Shown: piece after piece, positions 11,037-21,807 of the stretch
Position numbering within the stretch: position 1 is the first letter of the stretch
How the letters are laid out: each line of letters opens with the position of its first letter
From: Cydia pomonella
Taxonomy: Eukaryota > Arthropoda > Insecta > Lepidoptera > Tortricidae
Direction of reading: 5' to 3'
DNA: 64,000 bases
Assembly: GCF_033807575.1 (NCBI RefSeq)
Contig: NC_084713.1
Span: forward strand, 19,691,389-19,755,388
Notes under the pieces: generated by a model
What the model saw: only the letters and a program-made list of their open reading frames with translations
The model's database searches: none
What the model was told of the DNA's origin: nothing
Made by a program: the position numbers and the translations under genes

Positions 11037-11424
11037 TGCTAGTAGTAACAAACTGCAATTGACAAGTGACAAGCTTGAATCGAAAAATATTATTTGTTAA
11101 ACATAATATAATCAAGTTTAACTCATCACCGTCATTACAACCTTTAGTCACCCACTGCTGAGCACAGGGCACTCTTCGATAACGGCACTTGTTCGCAATT
11201 TTTCGAAAATCTGAAAAATCCGAAACGGTTAAACTTAAACACAATTAAGCTTAAACTGGCTTAAATGTTTTATATTCCTACTGCAATATTATATTTGACA
11301 TTAAACATAATAACAGTAAATTAGTTTTGCATCACGCAGAAATGCCTACGAACGATGCTATTGAGCTTAGAATAAATTTAAAAGTATTTTTTATAATAGA
11401 TATATACAGAGGTATTACTATTAA
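11037..11424. other. Unassigned interval
   Basis: About 11120-11180 (CACCCACTGCTGAGCACAGG) resembles a LINE 3' end on the minus strand. Otherwise nothing is recognised. Confidence 0.35.
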
Positions 11425-11640
11425 TAACTGGCTTAAATCTAAAATACGCCCTTGAGGCATTATAGGAAGGATGCTGGCGGCATTTCCTCGTTGAATCGCA
11501 ATGCTGATACGTTGTGCGAGGAAGCCGCCAGCTCTTCGGTCACCAGTTACGTTAACCAGACGCTTTACGATTTCGGCAAAAAACTTGTGCGTGCTGGGAC
11601 CCCGTTCAACACAGAGGTTCAACGCAGTAGTAAATTAACA
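11425..11640 (-). mobile_element. Retrotransposon ORF C-terminal fragment (GFLAQRISIAIQRGNAAS)
   Basis: The minus frame contains HKFFAEIVKRLVNVTGDRRA followed by GGFLAQRISIAIQRGNAAS. I associate this segment with the C-termini of non-LTR reverse transcriptases and related ORFs. A second diverged copy on the minus strand at about 63403-63580 carries SYLVQQISLAIQRGNSAS. The frame runs out soon after the motif and no catalytic RT region is present. Confidence 0.6.
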
Positions 11641-11835
11641 AGCCTCCGTCATGTATACGCCGCGCCTAAAAGGCTCTCATGTCGTGCCTAGCTTAATTAG
11701 TTGAACTCATGCTCATGCGCATCGTGACATTTGCTCCGCGCCTGCGAATTTGTTTAATAAAGCGTTTTCTTTGCTCACGGAGAATTGTAACGGAATTTTT
11801 ATTTTATGAGAAAGATGTAATTGTTGAATTCTAAG
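11641..11835. other. Unassigned interval
   Basis: No feature is recognised. Confidence 0.3.
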
Positions 11836-11905
11836 TCAAAATATTCTTTATTCAAATAGGCCTAGCAACAAGCATTTTTAAATTGTCTTAACAAATATCA
11901 TCTTA
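11836..11905 (-). mobile_element. LINE 3' UTR tail
   Basis: AATATTCTTTATTCAAATAG with GGCCTAGCAACAAG is, on the minus strand, a polyadenylation-type end (TTTGAATAAAGAATATT) typical of insect LINE 3' ends. No coding part is attached. Confidence 0.45.
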
Positions 11906-12285
11906 ATCTAAATATCAGAGCAATTTATTGATGCAGTTATTGTTGTTCTTAAAAAACATTGATTTATTATAGATATGTCAAACTTAATAATAAGAATTTC
12001 ACAAAAGGATCGTTAAACACCAAAATTGTATAAAAATACTAGTCTAGAAACTTTCTAGAATAAAATCTAAATGTCAAAAAATACGGATTACCTAATTTAT
12101 ACATTGAATTATCAATTTCATCGTTGTTAAAATAACAGTATTAATTATTTTCAATCACACTTAATCCCACGGTATTTCATGATTCATGTAGTCTTGTGTA
12201 GATATAAGCTTACGTTTTCCATAATTTTTGACAAGACTATTCAGTTATGATATTGGGAAGTTTATTGTAAAGTTACTTTTAGGGC
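11906..12285. other. Unassigned interval
   Basis: AT-rich DNA with no recognisable feature. Confidence 0.3.
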
Positions 12286-12400
12286 GACCGAGCTTTGCTC
12301 GGTTATAACTATTTATTGTAATATGGTGGTGTATAGGTGATAATCTTAACTACATTTTTATTATATCACGATTGTATAAAATACCTTTATGAAGAAAATT
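12286..12400 (+). repeat. CGACCGAGCTTTGCTCGG module, copy 1
   Basis: GGGCGACCGAGCTTTGCTCG (stem ACCGAGC/GCTCGGT, loop TTT) is followed by TTATTGTAATATGGTGGTGT. The same block recurs at 12688. Copy 1 diverges after about 70 bp. Confidence 0.75.
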
Positions 12401-12538
12401 CGAGTTTAAAATAAGAAATTCGAATTAACTGCTTAGTAAAAATACCCTGTTATCGATATAATTAAACGTTACCTCATTGAACAGATTCTAGAACCTCTTT
12501 TACCTTACTCTTAATTTACACTCATATAGAGTGTTACT

Positions 12539-12681
12539 AGTACATTACGATACAAGTGCGAAAAATAGGAAATTCGAAACGAGTGGCGATAAATTAAAAC
12601 ACGACTGAAGGGAGTGTTTTAAATCGACACGAGTTGCGAATTACCTATTCGCACATGTATCGTACAACGTTTTACAGTACA
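12539..12681. mobile_element. MITE, AGTACATTACGATACAAGTG family
   Basis: The left AGTACATTACGATACAAGTG and the right TGTATCGTACAACG...ACAGTAC are imperfect inverted repeats. An internal AAAACACGACTGAAGGGAGTG block is shared with copies at 61235-61388 and 63163-63390. It lies just before the second CGACCGAGC module. Confidence 0.75.
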
Positions 12682-12687
12682 GTACCT

Positions 12688-13130
12688 GGGCGACCGAGCT
12701 TTGCTCGGTTATAACTATTTATTGTAATATGGTGGTGTATAGGTGATAGTCTTACATTTTTTTACTAAATTAAACTTGTCTAAAACAATAAAAATTTAAA
12801 AATTATATATAAACTTGAACATTATAATAAAAAAACAAAAGTTAGTCACCGAGCGAGATTCGAACCCGTAACACTCGTTTCTAGCCGTCCGCGTCTTAAC
12901 CCTCTGGACCAGACGGATAGTGGCCGGCAACACGAAATTAGCGACCATATTCTGCGTCGAAAGAAAAACGCATGAAAACTCGAAAACACGCGTTTTCCCA
13001 AACATAAGACTAATCTAGATCGATTGTATAACCCCAAAAACCCCCATATACCAAATTTCAGCGAAATCGTTAGAGCCGTTTCCGAGATCACAGAAATATA
13101 TATATACAAGAATTGCTCGTTTAAAGGTAT
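12688..13130. mobile_element. Composite repeat with tRNA-like minus-strand segment
   Basis: It opens with the CGACCGAGCTTTGCTCGG hairpin module. On the minus strand, 12840-12925 is tRNA-like, with the A-box-like TGGTCCAGAGGGTTAAGACG and the B-box GGGTTCGAATC. The remainder includes CCAAATTTCAGCGAAATCGT, a block common in insect retroelement-derived repeats. It ends near AATTGCTCGTTTAAAGG. This may be a SINE joined to or inserted in another element. The two overlapping open frames on the minus strand are incidental. Confidence 0.6.
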
Positions 13131-13290
13131 AAGATACCCATGAATGTTTTTTTAATTTTAAAATGAACTCATACAAGGGTGTTGTCCCGACCTTTTGCCA
13201 TGGCTCTTGCGCGTTTGGGGGTTTGCCTCTATGCTTAGTAACTAATCACAAGAAATATCATAGGCACTAGTTTTTATGAAAACGATTGCG
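13131..13290. other. Unassigned interval
   Basis: No feature is recognised. Confidence 0.3.
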
Positions 13291-13378
13291 ATCCGACCTT
13301 CTAACCCACAGTGCAAACTAGGCCTTAAACTAATCCTGTTTCCTCGTGATGTTTCCTTTACCGAAAAGTTTTTTGGGC
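13291..13378 (-). mobile_element. SINE family A, body fragment
   Basis: The minus strand shows the SINE A body order: CGGTAAAGGAAACATC, ACGAGGAAACAGGATTAG, GGCCTAGTTTGC and TTAGAAGGTCGGAT. It has several substitutions relative to 1175-1501, and the tRNA-like head is missing. Confidence 0.7.
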
Positions 13379-13454
13379 ACTGCACCTAATATATATAATA
13401 AACTGCCAAAAGATTTAGCCAAACTGGAAGGCGTTTTAGAATTAAAAAAAAAAC

Positions 13455-13730
13455 TTAATTAACTTAATCGGCACTTCGGCACCGCTTCATGGTAGGTATT
13501 CCACAAATACGCACGAAGCGTTTCGCTTCAACATTCCTTATGCGAACTGCCAAGGCGTGGAATGCCCTGCCCGAGTCTGTGTTTCCGTATGAGTACAATC
13601 TGAATCTCTTCAAGGCTAGAGTAAATAGGTATCTCATAGGTAAGCGTGCTCCACCGTAGACCGCATCATCACTTACCATCAGGTGTGATCGTGGTCAAAC
13701 GCCTGCCTATCATCCATAAAAAAAAAAACT
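13455..13730 (+). mobile_element. LINE reverse transcriptase C-terminus and 3' tail
   Basis: The plus frame over 13510-13659 encodes RTKRFASTFLMRTAKAWNAL and then PESVFPYEYNLNLFKARVNR, ending IGKRAPP and a TAG stop. The AWNALP...FK.RVNR signature is the usual end of CR1/Jockey-like insect LINE ORFs. The 3' UTR follows, with CATCAGGTGTGATCGTGGTC and an A-run at about 13717. The copy is 5'-truncated. Confidence 0.85.
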
Positions 13731-13943
13731 TATTTAGATTTTTAGTAAGGAAAGCTTACTATTCACTCACGGAATATCTGTCTGATGTATAATTTAATTG
13801 TTGTTAGTTATATTTATAAATTTAAATAGATTATACATGTAAATTATAATAATTGAATGCTCCATCTTGACTTAAATATTTGTATGCCTAATGGCAAAAC
13901 ATGGTGATACGCTACTATAATTATAAGACCTGTTTACATAATA
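13731..13943. other. Unassigned interval
   Basis: AT-rich spacer with no recognised feature. Confidence 0.3.
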
Positions 13944-13945
13944 TA

Positions 13946-14165
13946 CAGTCAGCATCAAAAGTAGCGGATCAAATAACGTGTCATAAGTATGTACCATTCT
14001 GTAACAGCTTACCAAAACGTGATGTCTTTAATATAGAACAACTAAGACTGTAAAAGATATACTTTTGAGCGCGAATTTTAACAATTTATCTATATTTGGA
14101 AAAGTTGTCCGGAATATCAGATACTTTTGGTGCGTTGTTTCATCCGCTACTTTTGATGCTGACTG
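13946..14165. mobile_element. MITE, CAGTCAGCATCAAAAGTAGC family, copy 1
   Basis: A 220-bp element with inverted ends CAGTCAGCATCAAAAGTAGC and GCTACTTTTGATGCTGACTG. It is flanked by TA on both sides (13944-13945 and 14166-14167). The interior is non-coding and is inverted relative to copy 2. Short TIRs with a TA target point to Tc1/mariner-type mobilisation. Confidence 0.9.
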
Positions 14166-14263
14166 TAACTGTGTTTACAAATAAACGTATTGATTGATTG
14201 ATTGAAAAGTGATTAATAAAAATCAAATGTTTTATTGTAGGTACATTAAGACACAAAAATTTA

Positions 14264-14612
14264 TACGCGACCTTCGGATTGAGAGTCGCACGTTCTTAAA
14301 AAAGACAAAGATATCTCATTGGTACAGTCAGCATCAATAGTAGCGGATGAAACAACGCGCCAAAATTATCTGATATTGCGGATAACTTTTCCAAATATAG
14401 ATAAATTTCTAAAATTCGCGTTCAAAAGTATATCTTTTACAGTCTTCTGTTGTTCTATATTTAAGACATCCCTTTTTTTAAGCTGTTACTGAATGGTAGT
14501 TACTTACGAAACGTTATTTGATCCGCTACTTTTGATGCTGACTGTACGAGCCGGGGTTTGAACCAAGCAGGCAAGCAAGTCGCATGCTCTTACCGCTAGG
14601 CCACTAGCGCTT
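14264..14612 (-). mobile_element. SINE family A copy interrupted by a MITE
   Basis: The right part (14547-14612) is the tRNA-like head on the minus strand, from GTGGCCTAGCGGTAAGAGC to GGTTCAAACCCCGGCTCG. The MITE then interrupts it, and the left part resumes with TACCAATGAGA (14313-14324). The intact copies read CTCGTACCAATGAG at this point. A further partial tRNA-like piece (ACGTGCGACTCTCAATCCG) lies at 14270-14298, so the distal part is rearranged. Confidence 0.8.
14325..14544. mobile_element. MITE, CAGTCAGCATCAAAAGTAGC family, copy 2 (inside a SINE)
   Basis: A 220-bp copy inserted at the GTAC of SINE A, with TA at 14323-14324 and again at 14545-14546. The intact SINE copies at 1175 and 3092 give the unoccupied target with a single TA. 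The interior is inverted relative to copy 1. Confidence 0.92.
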
Positions 14613-16215
14613 TCATGTACCTTACGGTTCAAAAAGATACATTTATTTTGTCTGTCTTAAAAGTTACATATAAGACCAACGATGATGAAAACCCATCAAA
14701 TACCACATTCTATGAGTAATAAAATATTTTAGCTAAAAGCTTGAGTAAGACTTGAAGAAACGGCAAGAACAATTAGTGTGATGTATTCGCCACTGCCCCG
14801 ACCAAAGAAACCAGGACCAGATGAAATACAGCGAAGAAGAAGCATTCTATAAAAACAAGAATTATTATCAACTTCATTTCGTATTCCATTCACATAAAAA
14901 CGGGCACCAATTATGCGTAAACGCAGTACGAATTGGAAACAAAAATCGCAATCGCAAAATGACATGCGAAAATCGAGGGAAATGTGATTCGTATTGAATA
15001 TTTGATATACTAGCGTCTAACGTCAAAAAGTTGTTCCATACGTCATTGTGTCAGACCTGCGCAAATGCATAATGCATCGTTTCCATTACACTACGAATTT
15101 TAACATAAACCCGATGTTAACGTTTCTTTCATGAATAAAATGCAATTTTTTAGTCGTCGGAGTCAGGCTTTAGCATGTATAGGCGGGATGCGATGGGACC
15201 GCTTTTTGCTAGGTACTTGCATTTTTAAAGTAATAACGTCGTATCTGATGAAACCCGTCATAATCATTTACGTCTTTTTTGCGTTTAAACTTTTGACTCG
15301 TGATATGGGAACGACGGGTGTTATGCTAAAAACTAATGTGTAGATGTTTTACGATATGTCGTATGACAAAAAAGAAGAGGGAGGTGCAAGGACTAATATT
15401 CAGTAACGAACATCAGGATTCCGAGAAAAAAGGGAATACCTATTAATAACCGTCATTTCTTTTTTAAATACGCATGAGTATAATATTCGTGTTTATCGCT
15501 GTGGATATAACATTCGTCACAATAGCAAGTATGAAACTAAAGTGCGACAGTGACAAATGTTTTAAAACATAGGAATTTAGTAAGCGATCTCTCACTGGAA
15601 AATAAGTTCCATTTGTGTCGCAAGTAATGAAATATACCTAAGTATAGTATTTCAATGCCTTTTAGTACATTAAAACGCAGCAAGATATGCTTCAACTTTT
15701 TATGATGGTCAAAGTTTTATTATTCATTTAAACATTAGTGCATAACCGGAGTTCGTGAGGAGAAACTATTCGTGCATATTTTACAGGAAATGGTTAGTTT
15801 TCCGGGGTGAAACTATTTTATCGACTTTAACAAGATATTTAAAACTATGCTATTCAGATTTCAAACTGTATGGTAGCCTATTCTAGTCTTACAGAATTTT
15901 TAGCGAGAAATAAAGCTTATTATAATTTTCCTTTACTTCTAGATTCTATTAACTATTTTGAATATATTTTGAATCCTAGGATAAATTGGTTTGAATGTGT
16001 AGATAATTATAGTTTGCTATTGTTTTTAATTATACCCGCCGAATTAAAGATTAATATCAAATGTTTTTTTCCTAAATAAACGTTTGTATTTATACCATGC
16101 TTATGAAAGTTTATTAATATTCTAAACATAGCACCACGTCTTGTATTTTGATTTCTATGTTTATATATGTATAGGGACTAAGTATTTCATGTTGTTTTTA
16201 AAATATGTGCATACA
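14613..16215. other. Unassigned interval
   Basis: No recognisable gene or repeat. The short frames at 14729-14965, 15131-15343 and 15870-16079 lack known motifs, and their composition follows the AT-rich surroundings. Confidence 0.3.
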
Positions 16216-16800
16216 CTACCGTCAAAAAGTTTAAGACCAAACCCATAATATGCAAATAATCAACATTTTAATTATTTTTTTTACGAAAATACAACTTTGC
16301 AGTAGATACCTACAATCCGAAAAATAAAGCGTTAAACATTTTATTAATCAGAATTTATTACAAAACGCATACATATAATAATAATAAATTTTTTCACAGT
16401 TTCTCATCGAAAAATCCTCGACGCTTTTCCACTACAGAGTAATCTTGACATTCTTTCTACTAGTTTGTGTAGTAGCGTTTCTTGGTTTATGGATATTTCC
16501 ACTCATATTGCAGTATCTCCCATAGAGTTTTTGCTGACGTTGGACATTGTTTTCGGACCCTACGGTCGAGTTCATCTCGTGAAAGCTCGATCGGGAAATG
16601 GTCTGGCGATTGCGGTGGCCAAATCATGTTTTAAATACACCTTGCTGTTATTTATTAGCTGTGTAGCCTCTACAGATTTTTGTCAAATGTTTGAAATCGT
16701 TGTCTTCTTGCAAAAAAATGGGTTACCGATCAAACATACCTATTCCTGAAAATGAATCAAAAAATTGTGTTTGGTCTTGTTTTGTACCTAGTGTACCTAT
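16216..16800 (-). mobile_element. Tc1-like transposon remnant
   Basis: On the minus strand from 16621 downward, the sequence encodes WPPQSPDHFPIELSRDELDR, CPTSAKTLWEILQYEW and a stop. In a shifted frame it continues as NQETLLHKLVERMSRL. This is the C-terminal part of a Tc1-family transposase, carrying the SPD region of the third catalytic acidic residue. The N-terminal two thirds are missing and there is a frameshift near 16500. The left end CACTACCGTCAAAAAGTTTA and the right GTGTTTGGTCTTG may be terminus remnants. Confidence 0.8.
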
Positions 16801-18339
16801 TGACCATCTAAGTGGTTGCTCTTATTGCTAGTTATGCACGCCAGTTACTGGCATTTTAATGCAAAGTAAACATTATAACGGACTTGCACTTAAGTGAAAT
16901 AGCAGTCAAAACTGCACTCAGGAAGTCGGCTATAACAACAATGCGTTTGTTACATTCCTAAGTGATTTCCAAGTTCAATAGTTCTATGCAAAACATCGGT
17001 TAAAAAGACGTATCTACATATATTACGGTTTCACTTACGACGTTTTACGTTTGAAATATATCACTGAAAATAGTTATATGCACGACGTTATTATCTAAAA
17101 ATGACGTATCTGATTATGTTAAGGTTTTACTTGCGACCTTTTACGTTAAAAAGGTTATTGAATATGTGAATAATAGCGACGGCTGTGAAGTGAACGCGAG
17201 TAAGAACCGTTTGGATATATGCATTAGTTTACCCCTTTCAAACATACCTACCTAGAAATAGTGTAACATGCGGAACAAAACTCATTTGTATAATTTGCAG
17301 GAAATAAACATTTATTTCATTATATTTGTAGTAAGTAGGTACATAAATCAAATAAACAAAAATAAATTATATGATAGACAATTTGGTGAAGTGTTTTTCA
17401 TTTATATCGTTAGTACACATAATTTAAAAAAAATCAAATATTTGAATAAATGTATAAATAGACAAACAATGGACGAAAATAAATGCAACCAAATAAATTT
17501 TCCAAAAATAAAATTGTTTCACTTGCACACTTATACATACCTCCCGTCGATTTCTACGCTCTGTTTACAAATACAAACCTGCTTCAAAGTACGCTTCTTA
17601 TACAAATACGGCGTGATTTGCTATTCCATCCCATTCTGGTGTGTGCCCGTGCCTAATATTTGTGTTTGTCGCCCAAGACAAACTGAGCGTGTGCTGTCCA
17701 TAGACTAGCTAGAGCATAATGATAGACTGGTCACATACAGTACTGTCCAGATCTAACCAACGCGCGGGTATTTACATGTATCTTGCGTGAACTATTCTTG
17801 AATTCGTGCAATTTAATTTTATTTACAAGTTCAGGTTGAGATTTGGTTGCAGTTTTGTTGTTGTTTCAGTTGATTTACAAGAATCTGTTTTATCATTGTT
17901 ATACTCTTATATCGTGTGCTTGGCAAAATAGATGTTCACTTTATTTTACTAACCAGTCTTAAAAGTTAAATGTATTAGTAAAATTAAATGTATTGATATT
18001 ATAAATATCAAAATTGTTATATTTGTTCTTTTTAGTCAGCAAAACTGCTTGTTGTTTATATTATTTGTTAATTCAGTTCTACACGTATTGATATGGAAGA
18101 GCGGGGTCTTCTGTCACAGGTATTTTATACTTACTAGAAGACTCCAACCTTTACAATTGAACCCTGTATTTTTAACAAATAAAACATTTTTTCATTTTTT
18201 TTTATCATTCTTTCTATGTCAAGCGATTTAGTAGCAAACGGTAAAGCAAACCAACATAGGTAATAAAATTGTACCTTATTCTGCCTATTGTATAACTGAT
18301 AAGACACCGCCGAGAAGGAATCATAAAAAAAAAATTATA
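16801..18339. other. Unassigned interval
   Basis: AT-rich sequence containing the 146-codon plus-strand frame 17268-17708. That frame is low-complexity, with no domain I recognise, and its first part is dominated by Asn, Ile, Lys and Tyr as expected for AT-rich noncoding DNA. No other feature is seen. Confidence 0.3.
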
Positions 18340-18510
18340 AACTGGAATAGGACGTCTGGAGAAAATGTGAACAAGTCCTCCAGTGGCGGAGACCGGATTA
18401 AAACATTTAAAACCTGCGCCTTCAGCTAACAGGGTAATAACCGGTCATGGAGCGCCGCCGTGACCGGGTATTACCGGAATTGGGACGGATGCCGACCCGT
18501 CGCAATTCCT
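18340..18510. other. GC-rich island of unknown nature
   Basis: The block stands out from its AT-rich surroundings. It contains an inverted pair CCGGTCA/TGACCGG around GGAGCGCCGCCG (about 18441-18468) and a second pair of GGTAAT and ATTACC motifs. It may be a piece of an unrecognised LINE. No coding frame is convincing. Confidence 0.35.
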
Positions 18511-19756
18511 TGAGTATATATAATCTTTAAAAGACTAAGCGACATTGACCAACTCCATTAATTTGTACAGTATTATACAAAGCCGTGACGCGTCTGTACT
18601 TATCAAAACTTTGCTGTCCGTGCCAGTCATAATGTTAACAGTACAGATAGGCTTTGGACAGGAGTTACAATGTGTACCACGTGTGTACTAATTTATGCAG
18701 TTTAATTTTACTGACCACCAGGGCAGAACCGCTAAAACTGGAATTAAAAATGTGAAAATAATTCCTTCCTAAAAGTGATGAGTAAATAAGTAAAAATCAC
18801 TATTAATTGGAGAGTAAGTAAAAAAAAAACTCTTTGGGAGTTTTTAACTAAGTTCCATAGTTAAATAAGTTTCACTTACGAATGCAACGCTATTTAGATG
18901 TTTCTAAAAAAGCTAGTAAACAAAGTTTTCGATTGAATATTATCGGACTAAAAATTAGTTTCGTTGTGTTTTCAGAAGTTAAGGAAATTGTTCATCTCAC
19001 TCAGTAATCAAGAAAACCGTTGGAATTATAATGAAGAAAACATCAGAAAAATACTCATTGATAATTGTAAAAATGGGCCCATGTTCGGCACCGGCAAAAA
19101 CTATAGACACTGAAAAATTTCACATCACACATTCTATTGGCACAATAGTTAAACATATACAATGGATAAAGGTTAAGCAGTCGAAAAAGCGACAACTAAT
19201 AAGAGTTTTAGTCCTAGTTCATATTATACAACATTATTTTAATCAAAATCAAGAGTTTTTGAGAACAGTCCCTTAATTATAGGTCTAAAACTGTTATATC
19301 AAACCCTTAAATCCACACACAGAACAGGAAACTTAGGACCACCGACGTCGCCTAGAACCGCAAGGTAATAATTACCCAACCCGTTACACACACCCACGGT
19401 CTCATTCTTACGTGAGAACGTCCCGTATAATAAATATCATTGATTATACCCCGCTGACGTTTCAATTTGATAGTCCTTATTTTGATATAGTAAGGGTAGA
19501 TCCGTCATTTGTTTCTATAGCAGATCCGACCTTATGATTTTCAGGTGCGAAATTCCCATTGCTTATCACTTTCCTGTGGTATTGATCGATTTAGTGGCGC
19601 ATATCGTTGCGATCTTGCAATATAAATTATCAAGTGCTTGGGTGAAAAGGGTGTAAGTACGTTCTATGTTTGAATACATTTAAGGAAATTTTCTTATAGC
19701 TTTGTCAAATAGAATGGCTGGTTAGTCTCGGAACTATTCTATGATAAATGGAGGGT
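18511..19756. other. Unassigned interval
   Basis: No gene. The 81-codon frame at 19031-19276 has no family motif. Confidence 0.3.
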
Positions 19757-19808
19757 ATATAGTCAGCATCAAAAGGAGCGGACCAGACTATGCGTCAAAA
19801 GTATCTAC
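19757..19808 (+). mobile_element. MITE fragment, CAGTCAGCATCAAAAGTAGC family
   Basis: ATAGTCAGCATCAAAAGGAG followed by CGGACCAGACTATGCGTC matches one terminus of the 220-bp MITE family. The other end is absent. Confidence 0.7.
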
Positions 19809-19809
19809 A

Positions 19810-20235
19810 CACTGATCGAGCACATATTAAAGTGATTTTCATTAAGATTAACTGTTTTATACAATATCAACAAATGATTGAATAACAGTAAAATACAAAA
19901 CAGTAACGTTAACTGTTTGAACAACAATGAACAACGTATTGAAAAAAACCTTAAAAATAAACAAACAGTCACTACATTTTAGCTACTAGTTTTAGCAAAA
20001 CAGTGTAATTTACTGTCGTTTCGGAACAGTAAAATTTACTGTTTTGTTTGATAGGCTGATATGGAACTGTTTAAAGCATTAAACAGCAGTGGTTGACTGG
20101 TAGAGAATGCCTTAAGGCATTAAGTCCACCATTTGTACTTAATATTTTATGTGCAATAAAGTATAAATAAACGTTAAGGCAATTTCAATTGTTTTAAATA
20201 GTTTTTCATTCCCAGTGCATTCTCTAATAACTTAC
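19810..20235. mobile_element. AACAGTAAAATTTACTG repeat, copy 1, with nested LINE tail
   Basis: The sequence from CACATATTAAAGTGATTTTC through GGAACAGTAAAATTTACTGT to ACTGTTTAAAGCATTAAAC aligns with a second copy at 31320-31600. In this copy a LINE 3' end (20087-20171) separates AAGCATTAAAC from GTTAAGGCAATTTCAATTG, which are contiguous in copy 2. It is non-coding and its class is unknown. Confidence 0.8.
20087..20171 (+). mobile_element. LINE 3' tail nested in AACAGTAAAATTTACTG repeat
   Basis: GGTTGACTGGTAGAGAATGC, then CTTAAGGCATTAAGTCCACC, then GTGCAATAAAG and an AAATAA-type tail. It is the same tail as the LINE at 36725-37610 and is severely 5'-truncated. Flanking AAAC/AAAC may be the target duplication, but the boundary is ambiguous because of the A-rich tail. 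Confidence 0.8.
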
Positions 20236-21183
20236 CAAAAAGGGATATGTCTCTATATGCAGATTGCAGATCAATAACACTATGACAGACACTTTTGAAT
20301 GCAAACTTAAGCGATTATATCTCCATTTGCACAATAGAGATTGTTTATTTATGCACCTGCAATAATTAACGTAACATCCCGTAAATTATTGCAGGTGACT
20401 AAATAAACATCCTGTATAATCACAAATTGCAGTTATATCAACAACGTTCACATAATAAACCACTGAACTTAGTTTTTAAGTACTTGTTCTTTAATATTTT
20501 GAACATGGTCTATGGTGACCATATTACGTGATTTATACGCAATGAAAAAAGTATTAACCTTAAAATTTATCGTGATTTTATATTCTAATTTGACGGTTTT
20601 TAATATCCATATAATTCTTATTTAAACCTAAAAAATATTCATATTTATATTAGTACGTATATACATAACATTATCATCGTATTCACACGGCTGCTTAAAA
20701 GATCTGTCAAGATAAGGCTTTATGAAGATGCACTTATTGCGTTTATCCATTGGAACGTAGTATTGTCAAAGAGGGCGCATCGGTTATTGTTCCGTCGTCT
20801 TATCGCGCCTCCATCATTGCCAGTTCACCAAAGCAAATTTTAAAGAGAAAATAATGTCACATACGACTTTACTCCTATAGCGAAGAACTGGAGGACTGCA
20901 ATTTATTTTATCGTTTTATTTTACTATTGCAAATTGTTGCGAAGAACGGACGCAGTTTAAGGGTATGCAAGGGTAGGACCATTTGTAGCGCATATTGTAA
21001 TTTTTTTGTTAGAATAATAGTAGTTGTTTGAATCTAATCTATTATCATTATTTTGTATTATACATTGTTTCGAATAACTTTCTCTAGATTAGTCTATCGT
21101 ATATCCTGATTGCATCACAAATGCCATAAAATATTTACATTGTTGACAAATGTATTTGTACGTGTCTTTCTCTCATTAAATAT
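20236..21183. other. Unassigned interval
   Basis: A local inverted pair, TGCACCTGCAATAATT and AATTATTGCAGGTGACTA (about 20353-20403), gives a short hairpin. Otherwise nothing is recognised. Confidence 0.35.
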
Positions 21184-21403
21184 ACCGGCCAAGTGTATGG
21201 CAACGTTTGTTGTATGGGAACCCTACTTAAATATTTATTTTATTCAGTTTTAAGTATTTGTTTTTATAGCGGCAACTGAAATACATCATCTGTGAAAATT
21301 TCAACTGTTCAACTGTTAAGCTATCACGGTTTATGAGATACTGGTGACAGACAGACAGACAGACGGACAGTGGGGTCTTATTTACAGGGTCGTCCCGTTC
21401 ATT
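21184..21403 (-). mobile_element. GTTCCGTA-family relative, minus strand
   Basis: The minus strand reads TCTGTCTGTCTGTCACCAGT, TCTCATAAACCGTGATAGCT and a 3' region with GGGTTCCCATACAACAAACG. It parallels the copy at 41080-41347, which also has ATGAACCGTGATAG and TTCCATACAACAAAC. The (CTGT)n stretch belongs to the element. Confidence 0.7.
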
Positions 21404-21720
21404 TCATTTATTTTGCATTAAACATGGTACAATGGTAGGGAACCCTAAAAAAGGGTGTAAATATATTAACACAATAAATAAAATTATTACGTAATCAATG
21501 TTTATATAAATTACTAAATACCCTAATTGTCTGCCTCGTGAAGAAACATAGCGTGTCGTAGGTACCTCAGGAGGCAACTCATTCCACATCCTGCACGTTC
21601 TAGGAAGAAACGAGCGAGATGCCCGCTTATTCTTGGTGTACCACGTATCTAAGAAGTGAGGATGAGTGAGGATCGCTACTGCCAATTGAGCCACGGATGC
21701 CTACCAGGTGTATTTTTTTT
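21404..21720 (-). mobile_element. LINE reverse transcriptase C-terminus and 3' end
   Basis: The minus frame includes HPHFLDTWYTKNKRASRSFL then PRTCRMWNELPPEVPTTRY. The FLPRTCRMWNELP signature is typical of the C-terminus of CR1/Jockey-like LINE proteins. The remaining reading frame and 3' UTR run toward 21404. The copy is strongly 5'-truncated. Confidence 0.8.
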
Positions 21721-21801
21721 CCTTTAGTAAAAAAAATTTAGTAACGCTCACAGATGTTTCTACTTGATGAAAATTAGTTCATATAATGATATAACAAATA
21801 T

Positions 21802-21807
<6 letters not shown>

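Noticed and set aside
10900..11244. 114-codon minus-strand ORF
   Set aside because: Its central part is a translation of the GTTCCGTA repeat fragment (FRSQMAKNGTLIDSS), which also appears at 54613-54846. It has no protein family features.
11452..11691. Plus-strand 79-codon ORF
   Set aside because: It is antisense to the retrotransposon C-terminal motif, which is read clearly on the minus strand.
13464..13679. Minus-strand 71-codon ORF
   Set aside because: The plus strand here encodes a clear LINE C-terminus, so the minus frame is a shadow.
17268..17708. Longest plus-strand ORF outside repeats, 146 codons
   Set aside because: Composition is that of AT-rich noncoding DNA, with no domain, no codon bias and no splice context. 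The length is possible by chance in a 64-kb window.
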